Shown: positions 1 to 12,041, counted from the first letter of the stretch. The stretch: DNA of 47,141 nucleotides from Solirubrobacteraceae bacterium (GCA_024711025.1 JANJTP010000058.1:1-47141); one strand, 5' to 3'. Made by a program: numbers and translations. The notes: generated by a model not told the origin, from the sequence alone.

Positions 1-42
1 CTTGTGTGAAGGTTGGCTCCGATCGCTGCTACCGTCCCGCCC

Positions 43-3609
<3,567 letters not shown>

Positions 3610-3712
3610 CGGTCGCCGAGACGCAGGCCGTCACCGCGGACGCCGCACAGCGGTCGCCGAGGCGCAGGCCGTCACCGCGAACGCCGCACAGCGGTCGCCG
3701 AGACGCAGGCCG

Positions 3713-4078
3713 TCACCGCGAACGCCGCACAGCGGTCGTGACCGACGGCCCCGGCGGCGTTCCGGCCCGCGCGACCAGCGCCAGCTTCGCCGCACGCGGC
3801 AGCGCCTTGATCCGCGCCTCCTCGCGCAGCGCGGCAGAGCGGCCGCCCATCTCCCAGGCGGCGGCAAGCGACACCGGCCTGCGGCTTCGCGTGTAGCGGC
3901 TCGCGGAGCCGGCCTGGTGAGCGGCCAGCCGGCGGTCCAGGTCGACGGTCCAGCCGGTGTAGAGGCTGTCGTCGGCGCAGCGCAGCACATAGACCCAGCA
4001 GACGCTCGCCACGCCGGACAGCTTGGCGCGTGCGGCGGACGGGAGCGCGGGGCGGACGGGAGCGCGGGGCGGGTGCAC
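3713..4078 (-). CDS. GIY-YIG nuclease-fold protein, UPF0213/YhbQ-like
   Basis: A small single-domain GIY-YIG protein of up to 121 residues. The core begins with CWVYVLRC, then LYTGWT (the YIG strand), a conserved Arg in DRRLAAHQ, and the RSRRPVSL and EARIKAL segments typical of the UPF0213 group. The family has the fold of homing and repair nucleases, but its cellular role is poorly defined. The GTG start at 4078 precedes a low-complexity Pro/Ala/Arg stretch partly made by a 17-bp duplication. A downstream GTG near 4015, just before the conserved core, is equally plausible. The C-terminal tail is encoded by the end of the 41-bp repeat array shared with the metH side, so the tail is probably unconserved. 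Confidence 0.8.
   Translation of the reverse strand: MHPPRAPVRPALPSAARAKLSGVASVCWVYVLRCADDSLYTGWTVDLDRRLAAHQAGSASRYTRSRRPVSLAAAWEMGGRSAALREEARIKALPRAAKLALVARAGTPPGPSVTTAVRRSR
4035..4068. repeat. Two tandem copies of a 17-bp repeat
   Basis: Identical copies at 4035-4051 and 4052-4068 within the 5' part of the GIY-YIG open frame. They add a Pro/Ala/Arg-rich leader, which supports a later true start for that gene. Confidence 0.75.
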
Positions 4079-4121
4079 GTGGCGAACGCGAGGGCGGCGG
4101 TGCGCCCCGAACGTCCTGCGC

Positions 4122-6476
4122 CTATGCGACGTGGCCGCCGGCAGTGCCGCCGTGCGGCAGCGGCCGCAGCCTCACCGGGGCGGTGCGCATCGTGCGCAGC
4201 CGCACGTCGCGCCAGCTGAGCCCCTCCTTGAGCAGCGCCGGCATCCCCATCACGAGGGCGGTCGCGACCTCGACCGCCTGCAGCACGATCCCGTAGCCCA
4301 GGGCGCCCGCGTCGCTCACGCCGTATGCGCCGGCGAGGACCGCGACGCAGGCCGCCTGGAACACCCCGAGGTTCGACGGCGTCGCCGGCAGCACCGCCGT
4401 GACGTTGACCGCGAGCAGCACCGCGGCGGCGGCGCCGAACCCGGCGCGGCTGTCGAGCCCGAGCGCCACCAGCAGCATCCAGCAGGCGAGCGCCTGCAGC
4501 GCCCAGGCACTGAGCTGGAAGGCGCCGGCGGCCAGGCCGGCCCGCGGCGAGCGGAAGACGCGCAGACCGTCGCGCACCTGGTACGCGGCGCGGCGCACCG
4601 GCCGCGTGACGGCGTCGAGGCGCGTCCAGCGACGGGCGCTGCCGGGCGCCCGCAGGACCCCCGGCAGCGCAAGCACGACGAGCAGCACGACGGCCGGGAG
4701 GATCGCCGCAGCCGCCAGCGCTCCGTGATGGGCGTTGAAGATCCGCACCGTCGAGAAGGCGATCACCCCGAGGATCACCAGCGCCAGCACGTTCAGCAAG
4801 GTCTGCGAGACGAGCGTGCCGACGACCGTCGGCGTCGTCTCGCGGGGGCGCCCGGCGCGGCGCGAGACGATCAGCGCACGGGCCGGCTCCCCGAGGCGCG
4901 CCGGGAGCGTCGCCGACATCAGCACGCCGATCGACGTGCCCTGCAGCGCATCGAAGCGGGTCAGCCTGCGGTCCGGCAGGGCGACGCGCAGGATCTGGTG
5001 CCAGGCGAGCGCACGCAGCACCATCGAGGCGCACATCACGCCGAGCGCGGCGAGGACCCATGTCGGGCTGGAGCGCAGGAGGCTCTCGGCGACGCGGTCG
5101 ACGCCGATCCGCCGCAGCGCGACGAGCGCCAGCACGAGCCCGGCGACGCCCGCCAGCGCCAGCGCGCCGCGCCGGACCGACGCGAGGATCCGCGCGCGCC
5201 GGCCGCGGACCGGTGCGGGGTCGAGGCTCGGCAGGCGACGCGGCGGCGGCGCGGACGCCGGTGATGCGGGCTCCAGCGCGAGCGTGCGTCTGACACGCGC
5301 CGCCCTGCTCGCCGGCACCGCGCGAGCGTGCTCGCGTATCGCCACCGCCTCGGCGTAGACGTCGGTGAGCTCGGCGGTCACCCATGGCCAGGCGAAGCGC
5401 TGCGCGCGCTCCTCGGCGGCCCGCGACATCGCCCGGCGGCGCTCGGGGCTGAGCGCGAGGCCACGCAGCGCCTCGGCGAGCCCGTGCGCATCGCCGCGCG
5501 CGACGAGCAGGCCGTCGACGCCGTCGCGGACGACGTCGCGATAGCCGGCGATGTCGCTCGCGACGACCGGCACTCCCTGGGCGAACGCCTCGGTCAGCAC
5601 CATTCCGAAGCTCTCTCCGCCGAGCGACGGCGCACAGAGGACGTCGGCCTCGCGCAGCACGGCGGTCTTGCGCTCGTCGTCGATCCGGCCGAGCACCCGT
5701 ACGCCGCGAGCATCGAGCAGCAGCGGCTCGACCTCGTCGGTCGTCGCGCCGACGACGACCAGCTCGGCGTCGACGTGCTCACGCAGCCCCTCGAAGGCCG
5801 CGAGCAGCAGCGGCAGGCCCTTGCGCTCGACCGCCTGACCGACGAACGCGATTCGGAGCCGCCCGGGCTCTCCTGGAGCGCGGCGCGGCGGGTCGGCCGG
5901 GATCTCCACGCCGTTCGGCACGATCGCGTAGCGGCCGCCGAAGAAGCGTCGCGCCGTCCACGCCGCGGCCTCCGAGACGGCGACGCGTGCGTGCAGGCGG
6001 CGCATCCGCCGCGCCGCGCCGAGCGCGCGTGCGGCGGAGTGCGGCAGCGGCGCGGTGCCGTAGGTGTGGAACGTCCCGACGAGCGCCGCGCCGTCGAAGT
6101 CCAGCGCGTCCCAGCTCAGCGCCGGCGCGACCGGCTCGTGGACGTGGACGACGTCGAACCGGCCGTCCCCCAGCTCGCGGCGCAGCGCCTGCGCCGACGA
6201 CGGCAGCAGCGACAGGTTGGAGACCGCCCCGTTCGAGCGGATGCCGATCGTACGACCCAGCGGCACCAGGAAGTCGGGCACCGCGCGAACCTGCGGCTCT
6301 GCACCGCGGTGCAACCGGGCGCTGGCTCGGTCTGGGGGGTCGAAGGGCGCAAGCACACGTACGTGATGGCCATCGTCGAGCAGCTGCCCCGCGAGAGCCT
6401 CGATGTGCCGCGTCACGCCCCCCGGATACGTCCATGAATAGGGCGACACCAGGGCGATGCGCATCGCACTGCCCAT
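4122..6476 (-). CDS. Fusion: PimA-like GT4 glycosyltransferase plus UPF0104/YbhN-type flippase-like membrane domain
   Basis: Residues about 1-385 form a GT-B glycosyltransferase of family GT4. They contain the PimA-like opening SPYSWTYPGGVTRHIEAL, the central HVHEP, the nucleotide-side IVPNGVE, and the donor-site signature GGESFGMVLTEAFAQGVPVV. Residues about 430-775 are a multi-helix domain of the lysylphosphatidylglycerol-synthase/UPF0104 type, with segments such as SATLPARLGEPARALIV and TPSNLGVFQAA. Known PimA proteins mannosylate phosphatidylinositol on the inner leaflet. The fused domain family includes lipid translocases and MprF-like flippases, so I infer glycolipid synthesis coupled to membrane movement; the substrate is unknown. 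The ATG at 6476 follows the upstream gene's stop by one base; a second ATG at 6464 (MRIALVSPY) fits the family start better. Confidence 0.9.
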   Translation of the reverse strand: MGSAMRIALVSPYSWTYPGGVTRHIEALAGQLLDDGHHVRVLAPFDPPDRASARLHRGAEPQVRAVPDFLVPLGRTIGIRSNGAVSNLSLLPSSAQALRRELGDGRFDVVHVHEPVAPALSWDALDFDGAALVGTFHTYGTAPLPHSAARALGAARRMRRLHARVAVSEAAAWTARRFFGGRYAIVPNGVEIPADPPRRAPGEPGRLRIAFVGQAVERKGLPLLLAAFEGLREHVDAELVVVGATTDEVEPLLLDARGVRVLGRIDDERKTAVLREADVLCAPSLGGESFGMVLTEAFAQGVPVVASDIAGYRDVVRDGVDGLLVARGDAHGLAEALRGLALSPERRRAMSRAAEERAQRFAWPWVTAELTDVYAEAVAIREHARAVPASRAARVRRTLALEPASPASAPPPRRLPSLDPAPVRGRRARILASVRRGALALAGVAGLVLALVALRRIGVDRVAESLLRSSPTWVLAALGVMCASMVLRALAWHQILRVALPDRRLTRFDALQGTSIGVLMSATLPARLGEPARALIVSRRAGRPRETTPTVVGTLVSQTLLNVLALVILGVIAFSTVRIFNAHHGALAAAAILPAVVLLVVLALPGVLRAPGSARRWTRLDAVTRPVRRAAYQVRDGLRVFRSPRAGLAAGAFQLSAWALQALACWMLLVALGLDSRAGFGAAAAVLLAVNVTAVLPATPSNLGVFQAACVAVLAGAYGVSDAGALGYGIVLQAVEVATALVMGMPALLKEGLSWRDVRLRTMRTAPVRLRPLPHGGTAGGHVA

Positions 6477-6477
6477 G

Positions 6478-8514
6478 CTAGCGCCGTGCGAGGCGCGCGT
6501 CGCCCCTCAGGTAGATCACCAGGCAGGTACCGAGGAACGTCGCGAACAGCAGCAGCACGGGCCCGGAGTCGTTCGTCAGCGCGCCGACGACACCGGCCCC
6601 CACGGCCCCGCCGAGCGCCGCCCGCAGCGCCGGGTCGGCGTCGACCGGCGCGAGCACGAACGCGTGCCGCTTGATGCCGAGGGCGATCGCGAGCAGCGCG
6701 ACCAGGGCCGCAAACGGCATGAAGCCGCGAGTCAGCGCCCGCCCGGCGAGCTCGAAGCGACGCTGGACGACGTCGGCGAGCGCACCGGAGCCGTCGGCGT
6801 GGAGGATCGTGCGCGTGAAGTGAGCGTCGCCGCCGGTCGCCAGATCGACCGCGGCGAGCGCCGCGAGGCCGACGACCGGCGCGACGATCGCGAGCGCCAG
6901 CGCCCTGCGGGTGACGCCCCCCGGCAGCATCAGCAGCGCAGCCGTCGCCGCGCCGCCGGCGACTGTGAAGATGCCGCCGACGTCGGCGCCGAGCCGCCCC
7001 GCTCCCATCACGAGTCCGAGGGCGGCGCCGCCGAGGGCGAAGGCGGCCGCGGCGCCGCGCGAGCGCCCGCGCCCGTAGAGCGCGGCGCCGAGCCCGATCA
7101 CGAGCAGCGCCGTCAGCGACGCCTCGAGCTCGTTTCCGAGCCCATAGAAGCGCGAGCCGTAGAGCGGGTTGGGCCCGAGCAGCGAGCGGATGATCAGCGG
7201 CGAGCCCATCGCGAGGTCCACGGCGTACACGGCCAGCCCGACGAACGCGGGGACCGCCGCGCCGCGCGGCCAGCCGATCAGCCTGTCGGTCAGCACGCCG
7301 AGGGCCATCGCGATCAGCGAGAGGAGCCCCAGCTCGATGCTGCGAGCCGGCGCCAGCGCCGCGGTCGCAAGAAGCGCCGCGGGAGTCCACAGCACGGCGA
7401 GCGATCCGATCCGCATTGCCCAGCGCACGCCGCGCCGATCGGCGACGAGCGCGGCCGCGAGCAGCACCACGACCCACGCGCCGAGCAGCGTCCATAGCGC
7501 CGGGAGTCGACGCGGCAGGACGACGCGCAGCCGATCGGCGAGCGACTCGAGGCCGGCGGCGTCGCGCTGACCCTCGACGCGCACCGGCTGGCCCTTCACG
7601 TCGGCCGGCACGGCCACCCCGATGTGCTCGAGCACCGTCGGCAGGACGTCGATCCCGGCGACGATCCCCCGTAGGTGGGTCGTGCTCGACGTCAGCGCGC
7701 CCGCGCCGCCGCGCAGCCCGTCGACGCCGACCGGCAGCAGCTGCGCCCCGCTCTGGTCGGGCGGCGTCTGCATGACGATCAGCAGGTCGCCGGGTGCGCG
7801 GTCGGCGATCAGCCGATCGAGCGCCCGGTCGCCGCGGGCGCCGAGCGGCAGCCCCGCGACGACCAGGCGATGGCGCCGCAGAAGCTCGCGGGCCCGGCTC
7901 GCGACGTCGCCGGCGCGGCCGATCGAGACCTCGCCGATCCGGCCCGAGCCGTCGGCGGCGACGATCGCCTCGCGCTGCGAGCGTCCGCGAACGCCGGCGT
8001 ACGCCGCGCCGCCCGGCACCAGCGAGCCGAGCAGGCCCGGGCGCAGTCGCGCCGGCACGCGATCGGCCCGCGCGACCTGCTCGAGCCAGCCGCTCAGGAC
8101 GCCGCCGCGCCGACCGTCGCGAACGAGCGCCAGGTCCGGGGGGCGCTTGGGACGGTAGGTCGAGAGCGACACGCGGGTTCCCTGGCCGATGTCGAGCAGC
8201 GCCTGCGTCTGGTCGTACTGCCCCTGCGCCGCGCTGCTCAGCGCGATCGCCAGGCTCGAGCGTGCGTCGAGCCGCTCGAGGATCGGGCGGAATACCAGAG
8301 GCGGCTCGGCCGGCACGTCCTTCGGGACTTCGTCCGGCAGTGGCAGGAACGCGAGCACGACCCGCGGAGCGCCCGCCGGGAGCGCCTCCTCGGCGGTGCC
8401 GATCGCGGCGCGCGCCGACGGCGCGATCGACAGCGCCGCCACGAGGGCGAGCGTCAGCGCCAGCCCCGCGACCGGCGCGAGCAGGCGCGCCGCGGGGCAG
8501 GGCCGGGCGAGCAT
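6478..8514 (-). CDS. Polytopic membrane protein with an exported alkaline-phosphatase-like N-terminal region
   Basis: Protein of about 678 residues. The ATG at 8514 gives a clean signal peptide (Arg/Pro-rich n-region, then a long Leu/Ala/Val core ending at SARA); the open frame extends to 8553. The extracytoplasmic N-terminal half (about 37-330) ends with a pattern seen in alkaline phosphatase/sulfatase-fold proteins: a GIDVLPTVLEHIGV helix, then VPADVKGQPV. The second half has about ten hydrophobic segments and the motif GSRFYGLGNELE. I do not recognise a characterised member. The next gene is a GT4-flippase fusion starting one base after this stop, so the pair is probably an operon in envelope polymer or glycolipid assembly. 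The divergent promoter region shared with hemQ is 8515-8591. Confidence 0.72.
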   Translation of the reverse strand: MLARPCPAARLLAPVAGLALTLALVAALSIAPSARAAIGTAEEALPAGAPRVVLAFLPLPDEVPKDVPAEPPLVFRPILERLDARSSLAIALSSAAQGQYDQTQALLDIGQGTRVSLSTYRPKRPPDLALVRDGRRGGVLSGWLEQVARADRVPARLRPGLLGSLVPGGAAYAGVRGRSQREAIVAADGSGRIGEVSIGRAGDVASRARELLRRHRLVVAGLPLGARGDRALDRLIADRAPGDLLIVMQTPPDQSGAQLLPVGVDGLRGGAGALTSSTTHLRGIVAGIDVLPTVLEHIGVAVPADVKGQPVRVEGQRDAAGLESLADRLRVVLPRRLPALWTLLGAWVVVLLAAALVADRRGVRWAMRIGSLAVLWTPAALLATAALAPARSIELGLLSLIAMALGVLTDRLIGWPRGAAVPAFVGLAVYAVDLAMGSPLIIRSLLGPNPLYGSRFYGLGNELEASLTALLVIGLGAALYGRGRSRGAAAAFALGGAALGLVMGAGRLGADVGGIFTVAGGAATAALLMLPGGVTRRALALAIVAPVVGLAALAAVDLATGGDAHFTRTILHADGSGALADVVQRRFELAGRALTRGFMPFAALVALLAIALGIKRHAFVLAPVDADPALRAALGGAVGAGVVGALTNDSGPVLLLFATFLGTCLVIYLRGDARLARR

Positions 8515-8572
8515 CGCCACTATTCTGACCGCACGCCGATCGTCCACGCGCACGATCGCGCCCGTCCCGCCG

Positions 8573-8580
8573 AAAGGAGG
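8573..8580 (+). promoter_or_regulatory. Strong Shine-Dalgarno site of hemQ
   Basis: The octamer aaaggagg lies 11 bases before the ATG at 8592, a near-perfect anti-16S match. It fixes the hemQ start and suggests the hemQ-FNR-alkA operon is translated efficiently. Confidence 0.8.
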
Positions 8581-8591
8581 CGGCCACGCCG

Positions 8592-9293
8592 ATGGCCGAT
8601 CGTCACTTCGTCACCTACCGGTTCCTCAAGGTCGACCCCGCCTGGCGTCGACTCGATCCGCTTGCCCGAGCCGAGCACAAGCAGGAGTTCCTCGCCGCCT
8701 GCTCGGAGTTCGGGGAGGACCATCTGCTGCAGGCCTTCACGACCGTGGGGATCCGCGGCGACGTCGACCTGGTCCTGTCGCTCGAGGTCGAGAACCTCGA
8801 GCGCATCCACGAGTTCGGCGTCGTGCTCAACCAGAGCGGGCTGATGCGCTGGTGCGAGGTCCCGTACAGCTTCGTCGGCGTCCGCAAGGGCTCGGAGTAC
8901 TCCGATGAGCTGCGGCTCGTCGCCAGGCCGTTCCGCGGCCGCTACGTCTTCATCTACCCGTTCGTCAAGCGCCGCGACTGGTACTCGCTCGAGCGCGACG
9001 AGCGCTGGCGCGTGATGCAGGACCACATCCGCGTCGGCAAGGAGTACCCGACGGTGGACAACCACACGGTCTACTGCTTCGGGATGGACGATCAGGAGTT
9101 CGTCGTCGCCTTCGACACCGACGACGCCGCCGCGTTCATGGACCTCGTCCACCGGCTGCGCGCGACCGAGGCCTCGGCGTACACGGAGCGCGACACACCG
9201 AGCTTCACCTGCATCCGCACGTCCGTCGAGAAGGCGCTCATCGCGCTCGATGGCGAGCCGATCGCCATCCCCACCCCAGCACGCGGAGCATGA
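8592..9293 (+). CDS. hemQ: Chlorite dismutase-family coproheme decarboxylase HemQ
   Basis: Converts coproheme to heme b by two oxidative decarboxylations, the last step of the coproporphyrin-dependent heme pathway used by actinobacteria and firmicutes. The protein has 233 residues and the dimeric alpha/beta-barrel pattern of the family. The YPFVKRRDWYSL block matches the HemQ group; its Tyr and Lys are the residues known to contact the coproheme propionates. The heme-ligand candidate is His158 in DNHTVYCFGMDDQEFVV. The distal Arg that defines true chlorite dismutases is not apparent, supporting HemQ over chlorite removal. The next gene's ATG overlaps this stop (ATGA). Confidence 0.88.
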   Translation: MADRHFVTYRFLKVDPAWRRLDPLARAEHKQEFLAACSEFGEDHLLQAFTTVGIRGDVDLVLSLEVENLERIHEFGVVLNQSGLMRWCEVPYSFVGVRKGSEYSDELRLVARPFRGRYVFIYPFVKRRDWYSLERDERWRVMQDHIRVGKEYPTVDNHTVYCFGMDDQEFVVAFDTDDAAAFMDLVHRLRATEASAYTERDTPSFTCIRTSVEKALIALDGEPIAIPTPARGA

Positions 9294-10354
9294 TCCACCA
9301 CACCTCGCCCCACCAGGACCTCGACGAGGTTCGCGACGTCACGATCGTCGGCGCCGGGCCCGTCGGGCTCGCGGCGGGCTTCTGGGCCGGCATGCGCGAG
9401 GCCAGCTCGCGGATCGTCGACTCGCTTCCGCAGGTCGGTGGTCAGCTGATCACCCTCTACCCCGAGAAGTGGATCTTCGACGTGCCGGGGATCCCCCGGA
9501 TCCTCGCCAAGGATCTCGTCGAGGCGCACCGCCGGCAGACGCTCGAGCAGTTCGACGTTCCGGTCCACCTGGAGACGACCGCGCTGTCGATCTCATGGGA
9601 GGGCGAGGGCTCCGACCGGCTCGTGGTCCTGCACACCGACCGCGGGGATCTGCGCTCGCGCGCACTCCTCGTCGCGGGCGGCCACGGGGCGTTCGAGCCC
9701 AAGCGCCTGCCGGGCTTCGACATGGCTCCCTGGGAAGGCCGAGGCGCCCACTACATCGTCTCCAGCAAGCAGGAGCTCGCGGGGCGCAGCGTGTTGATCG
9801 TCGGCGGCGGCGACAGCGCGCTGGACTGGACGATCAACCTGCTCGACACCGCGGAGCGAGTCGCCCTCGTCCATCGCCGCGAGCGCTTCCGCGCGCACGA
9901 GGCGACGGTCAGCCAGGTGATGAACGCGGTGGGCTCAGGCGATGTCGACCTCCACGTGCCGTTCCAGATCAAGGAGATCGAGGGCTCTTCGGGGATCGAG
10001 CGGGTCACCCTCTACCACTCATCTGACCCTGAAGTAGAGGTCGACATCGAGTGCGATGCCGTGCTCCTGCAGCTCGGCTTCAAGACGGCGCTCGGTCCGC
10101 TTGCCGACTGGGGCTTCGACCTCGAGAAGGGCGCGATCCGCGTCTCGCCGACGTTCGCCACGTCGCTCGAGCGGGTCTGGGCCTGCGGCGACATCACGAC
10201 GTTCGAGGGCAAGCTGAAGCTGATCGCGACCGGCTACGCGGAAGCGGCGATCGCCATGGCGCAGGCCATCCACGAGATCCGTCCCGAGACGAAGATCCAG
10301 CCGAAGTACTCGACGAACACCGGCGTCCCCGGCGCGATCGTCGGTCAGCCCTAG
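9290..10354 (+). CDS. Ferredoxin/flavodoxin-NADP+ reductase, thioredoxin-reductase-like (type 2 FNR)
   Basis: FAD- and NAD(P)H-binding reductase of 354 residues. The FAD dinucleotide motif GAGPVGLAAG lies near residue 20, the NADPH motif GGGDSALDW near residue 170, and the C-terminal FAD motif ACGDITTFEGKLKLIATGY near 305. The CxxC active site of thioredoxin reductase between the two motifs is absent, which places it in the YumC-like FNR group rather than TrxB. It would move electrons between NADPH and ferredoxin or flavodoxin. Its start codon overlaps the hemQ stop, so the two are translationally coupled. A role in supplying reductant to heme or Fe-S assembly is an inference from position. 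Confidence 0.9.
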   Translation: MIHHTSPHQDLDEVRDVTIVGAGPVGLAAGFWAGMREASSRIVDSLPQVGGQLITLYPEKWIFDVPGIPRILAKDLVEAHRRQTLEQFDVPVHLETTALSISWEGEGSDRLVVLHTDRGDLRSRALLVAGGHGAFEPKRLPGFDMAPWEGRGAHYIVSSKQELAGRSVLIVGGGDSALDWTINLLDTAERVALVHRRERFRAHEATVSQVMNAVGSGDVDLHVPFQIKEIEGSSGIERVTLYHSSDPEVEVDIECDAVLLQLGFKTALGPLADWGFDLEKGAIRVSPTFATSLERVWACGDITTFEGKLKLIATGYAEAAIAMAQAIHEIRPETKIQPKYSTNTGVPGAIVGQP

Positions 10355-10996
10355 GTGATGGGCGCCGACCCAACGGCCGCGCTCGCCCATCTGCGCCGCG
10401 TCGATCGCGTGCTCGGCGGACTGATCGAAGCTCACGGCGTGCGGATCGAGAGCGACGCGGACGGCGACCGCGACCACTACGCCGCACTCGTGCGGTCGAT
10501 AGTCGGGCAGCAGCTCTCGACCGGCGTCGCCCGCGTGCTGTGGGGCCGCCTGCTCGAGCGCTTCGACGGCCGCCCGCCGACGCCGGCGGCGATCCTCGCC
10601 GACGACCCCGACGCGCTGCGCACGGCGGTCGGCCTGTCGCGGGCGAAGACGGGCTTCCTACGCTCGCTCGCGGAGCACGTCGAGTCCGGCGAGCTCGACC
10701 TCGACCACGTCGCGACGCTGCCCGACGACGAGCTCGTGCGCGAGCTGACGGCCGTCAAGGGGATCGGCGAGTGGTCGGCCCACATGTTCCTCATGTTCCA
10801 GCTCGGGCGCCCAGACGTCCTGGCCTGGGGCGACCTGGGCATCCGCCGTGCGGCGCAGCGCGCGTATCGGCTGGAGGAGCTCCCCACGCGGGGCGAGCTG
10901 ACCGAGCTGGCCGAGCCGTGGCGGCCCTACAGGAGCGTGGCCTGTCGCGTGCTGTGGAGCTCGCTCGACAACGAGCCGGCGATCAGAGCGCGCTGA
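10355..10996 (+). CDS. DNA-3-methyladenine glycosylase II, AlkA-like (HhH-GPD)
   Basis: Base-excision repair glycosylase that removes alkylated purines. In 213 residues it shows the HhH-GPD fold: IVGQQLSTGVA helices near the N-terminus, the helix-hairpin-helix AVKGIGEWSAHMFLMF, and the catalytic Asp160 in LAWGDLGI. No four-Cys iron-sulfur loop follows, as expected for AlkA and unlike EndoIII or MutY. The GTG at 10355 directly follows the FNR stop; an ATG at 10358 is the next codon, so the start is uncertain by one residue. The 3' end overlaps the convergent Fe-S carrier gene by 14 bases. Its link to hemQ-FNR seems to be operon hitch-hiking. Confidence 0.9.
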   Translation: MMGADPTAALAHLRRVDRVLGGLIEAHGVRIESDADGDRDHYAALVRSIVGQQLSTGVARVLWGRLLERFDGRPPTPAAILADDPDALRTAVGLSRAKTGFLRSLAEHVESGELDLDHVATLPDDELVRELTAVKGIGEWSAHMFLMFQLGRPDVLAWGDLGIRRAAQRAYRLEELPTRGELTELAEPWRPYRSVACRVLWSSLDNEPAIRAR

Positions 10997-11369
10997 CGTC
11001 CTCGTCCTCGTCCTTGACGCGGAACGAGGAGCCGCAACCGCAGGCGGCGGTCACGTTGGGGTTGCTGACCTGGAAGCCCGCGCCGGTCAGCGAGTCGACG
11101 TAGTCGATCTGAGAGCCGTCGACGTACGAGATGCTCTGTGGGTCGACGAGGATCCGCAGGCCGTGATCCTCGAAGACCACGTCGTTGCCGCGCTGCTCGT
11201 CGAACGCGAGCACGTACTGGAACCCGGAGCAGCCGCCGCCCTTCACGCCGACCCGCAGGCCCGCGACGGCGACGTCCGCACCTTGCGCGTCGAGATACTC
11301 ACGGACCTTCTGGGCGCCGACTTCCGAGAACGTGATCCCGTGCGCTCGGTAGGTGATCGCAGTGCTCAT
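10983..11369 (-). CDS. A-type iron-sulfur carrier (HesB/IscA/ErpA family)
   Basis: Carries and inserts Fe-S clusters into apoproteins. The 128-residue protein holds the three family cysteines: Cys47 in GGGCSGFQY, and Cys110 and Cys112 in ACGCGSSF. Actinobacterial members act with the SUF system. ErpA/SufA-type assignment cannot be refined by eye, so I give no symbol. It is divergent from bolA-grxD, whose products form the partner Fe-S trafficking complex in other bacteria. About 37 bases separate the two starts, so promoters must overlap. Confidence 0.93.
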   Translation of the reverse strand: MSTAITYRAHGITFSEVGAQKVREYLDAQGADVAVAGLRVGVKGGGCSGFQYVLAFDEQRGNDVVFEDHGLRILVDPQSISYVDGSQIDYVDSLTGAGFQVSNPNVTAACGCGSSFRVKDEDEDVSAL

Positions 11370-11406
11370 CGCTTCACGAAGTATAGCGGTGCACTACCCT
11401 GAGGGC

Positions 11407-11631
11407 ATGCCCAGCCCGGAAGAGCTTCGCCAGCGGATCGAGAACGGGATCCCGGGCGCCAGCGCCGAGGTGCGCAGCGTCGACGGGGTCCACTTCGACG
11501 CTGTCGTCACCGCCCCGTCATTCGACGGGATGAGTCGCATCGAACGCCATCGGCTCGTGTACGGGCTATTCGAGAACGGCGAGCTGGGCGGCGCGATCCA
11601 CGCACTCAGCCTCAAGACGGAGACCCCATGA
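11407..11631 (+). CDS. BolA family protein
   Basis: A 74-residue stand-alone BolA domain. The family core is visible: an N-terminal helix (EELRQRIENGI), strands around VHFDAVVTAPSFDGMSRIERHRLVY, and the terminal IHALSLKT motif with its conserved His, which ligates an Fe-S cluster in BolA-glutaredoxin complexes. The ATG at 11407 gives the standard BolA length; the open frame continues upstream into the neighbouring gene. Its stop overlaps the start of the CGFS glutaredoxin (ATGA), matching the known physical partnership. Confidence 0.9.
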   Translation: MPSPEELRQRIENGIPGASAEVRSVDGVHFDAVVTAPSFDGMSRIERHRLVYGLFENGELGGAIHALSLKTETP

Positions 11632-12041
11632 GCGAGCAGACCGAGAACACCCTTCGCACGGCGATCGCCGACGCGATCTCCAGCAACGAAGTGATCCTCT
11701 TCATGAAGGGCACGCCCGAGCAGCCGATGTGCGGCTTCTCCGCCCGGACGGTTGCCGCGCTCAACGCGCTCGGCGCCTCCTTTGCCGCGGTCGACGTGCT
11801 GCCCGACCCGCGGATCCGCCAGGAGCTCTCGTCGCTCTCCAACTGGCCGACGATCCCCCAGCTCTTCGTCAAGGGCGACCTGATCGGCGGCTGCGACATC
11901 GTGACGGAGCTGTACGAGAGCGGCGAGCTGGCCGGGACGCTCGGCGTCGAGCAGCCGACCGAGCCGGCGCCCGCGCCCCCCGCGGAAGAGGACGGGTACT
12001 CCTCGCCGCCGCTCGAGATCGAGAACAACCTGAAGGGCTAG
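11628..12041 (+). CDS. grxD: CGFS monothiol glutaredoxin (Grx4/GrxD type)
   Basis: Binds a [2Fe-2S] cluster at a dimer interface and passes it on, typically with BolA. The active site is Cys35 in the diagnostic CGFS tetrad, preceded by VILFMKGTPEQP and followed by the WPTIPQLFVKGDLIGGCDI glutathione-binding segment. The glutaredoxin domain ends near residue 108. A Pro/Ala/Glu-rich tail of about 28 residues follows and is unusual for the family. It is coupled to bolA by a four-base overlap. Confidence 0.93.
   Translation: MSEQTENTLRTAIADAISSNEVILFMKGTPEQPMCGFSARTVAALNALGASFAAVDVLPDPRIRQELSSLSNWPTIPQLFVKGDLIGGCDIVTELYESGELAGTLGVEQPTEPAPAPPAEEDGYSSPPLEIENNLKG

Noticed and set aside
1-42. Search for a cobalamin or SAM riboswitch before metH
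   Set aside because: Too little upstream sequence is in the window.
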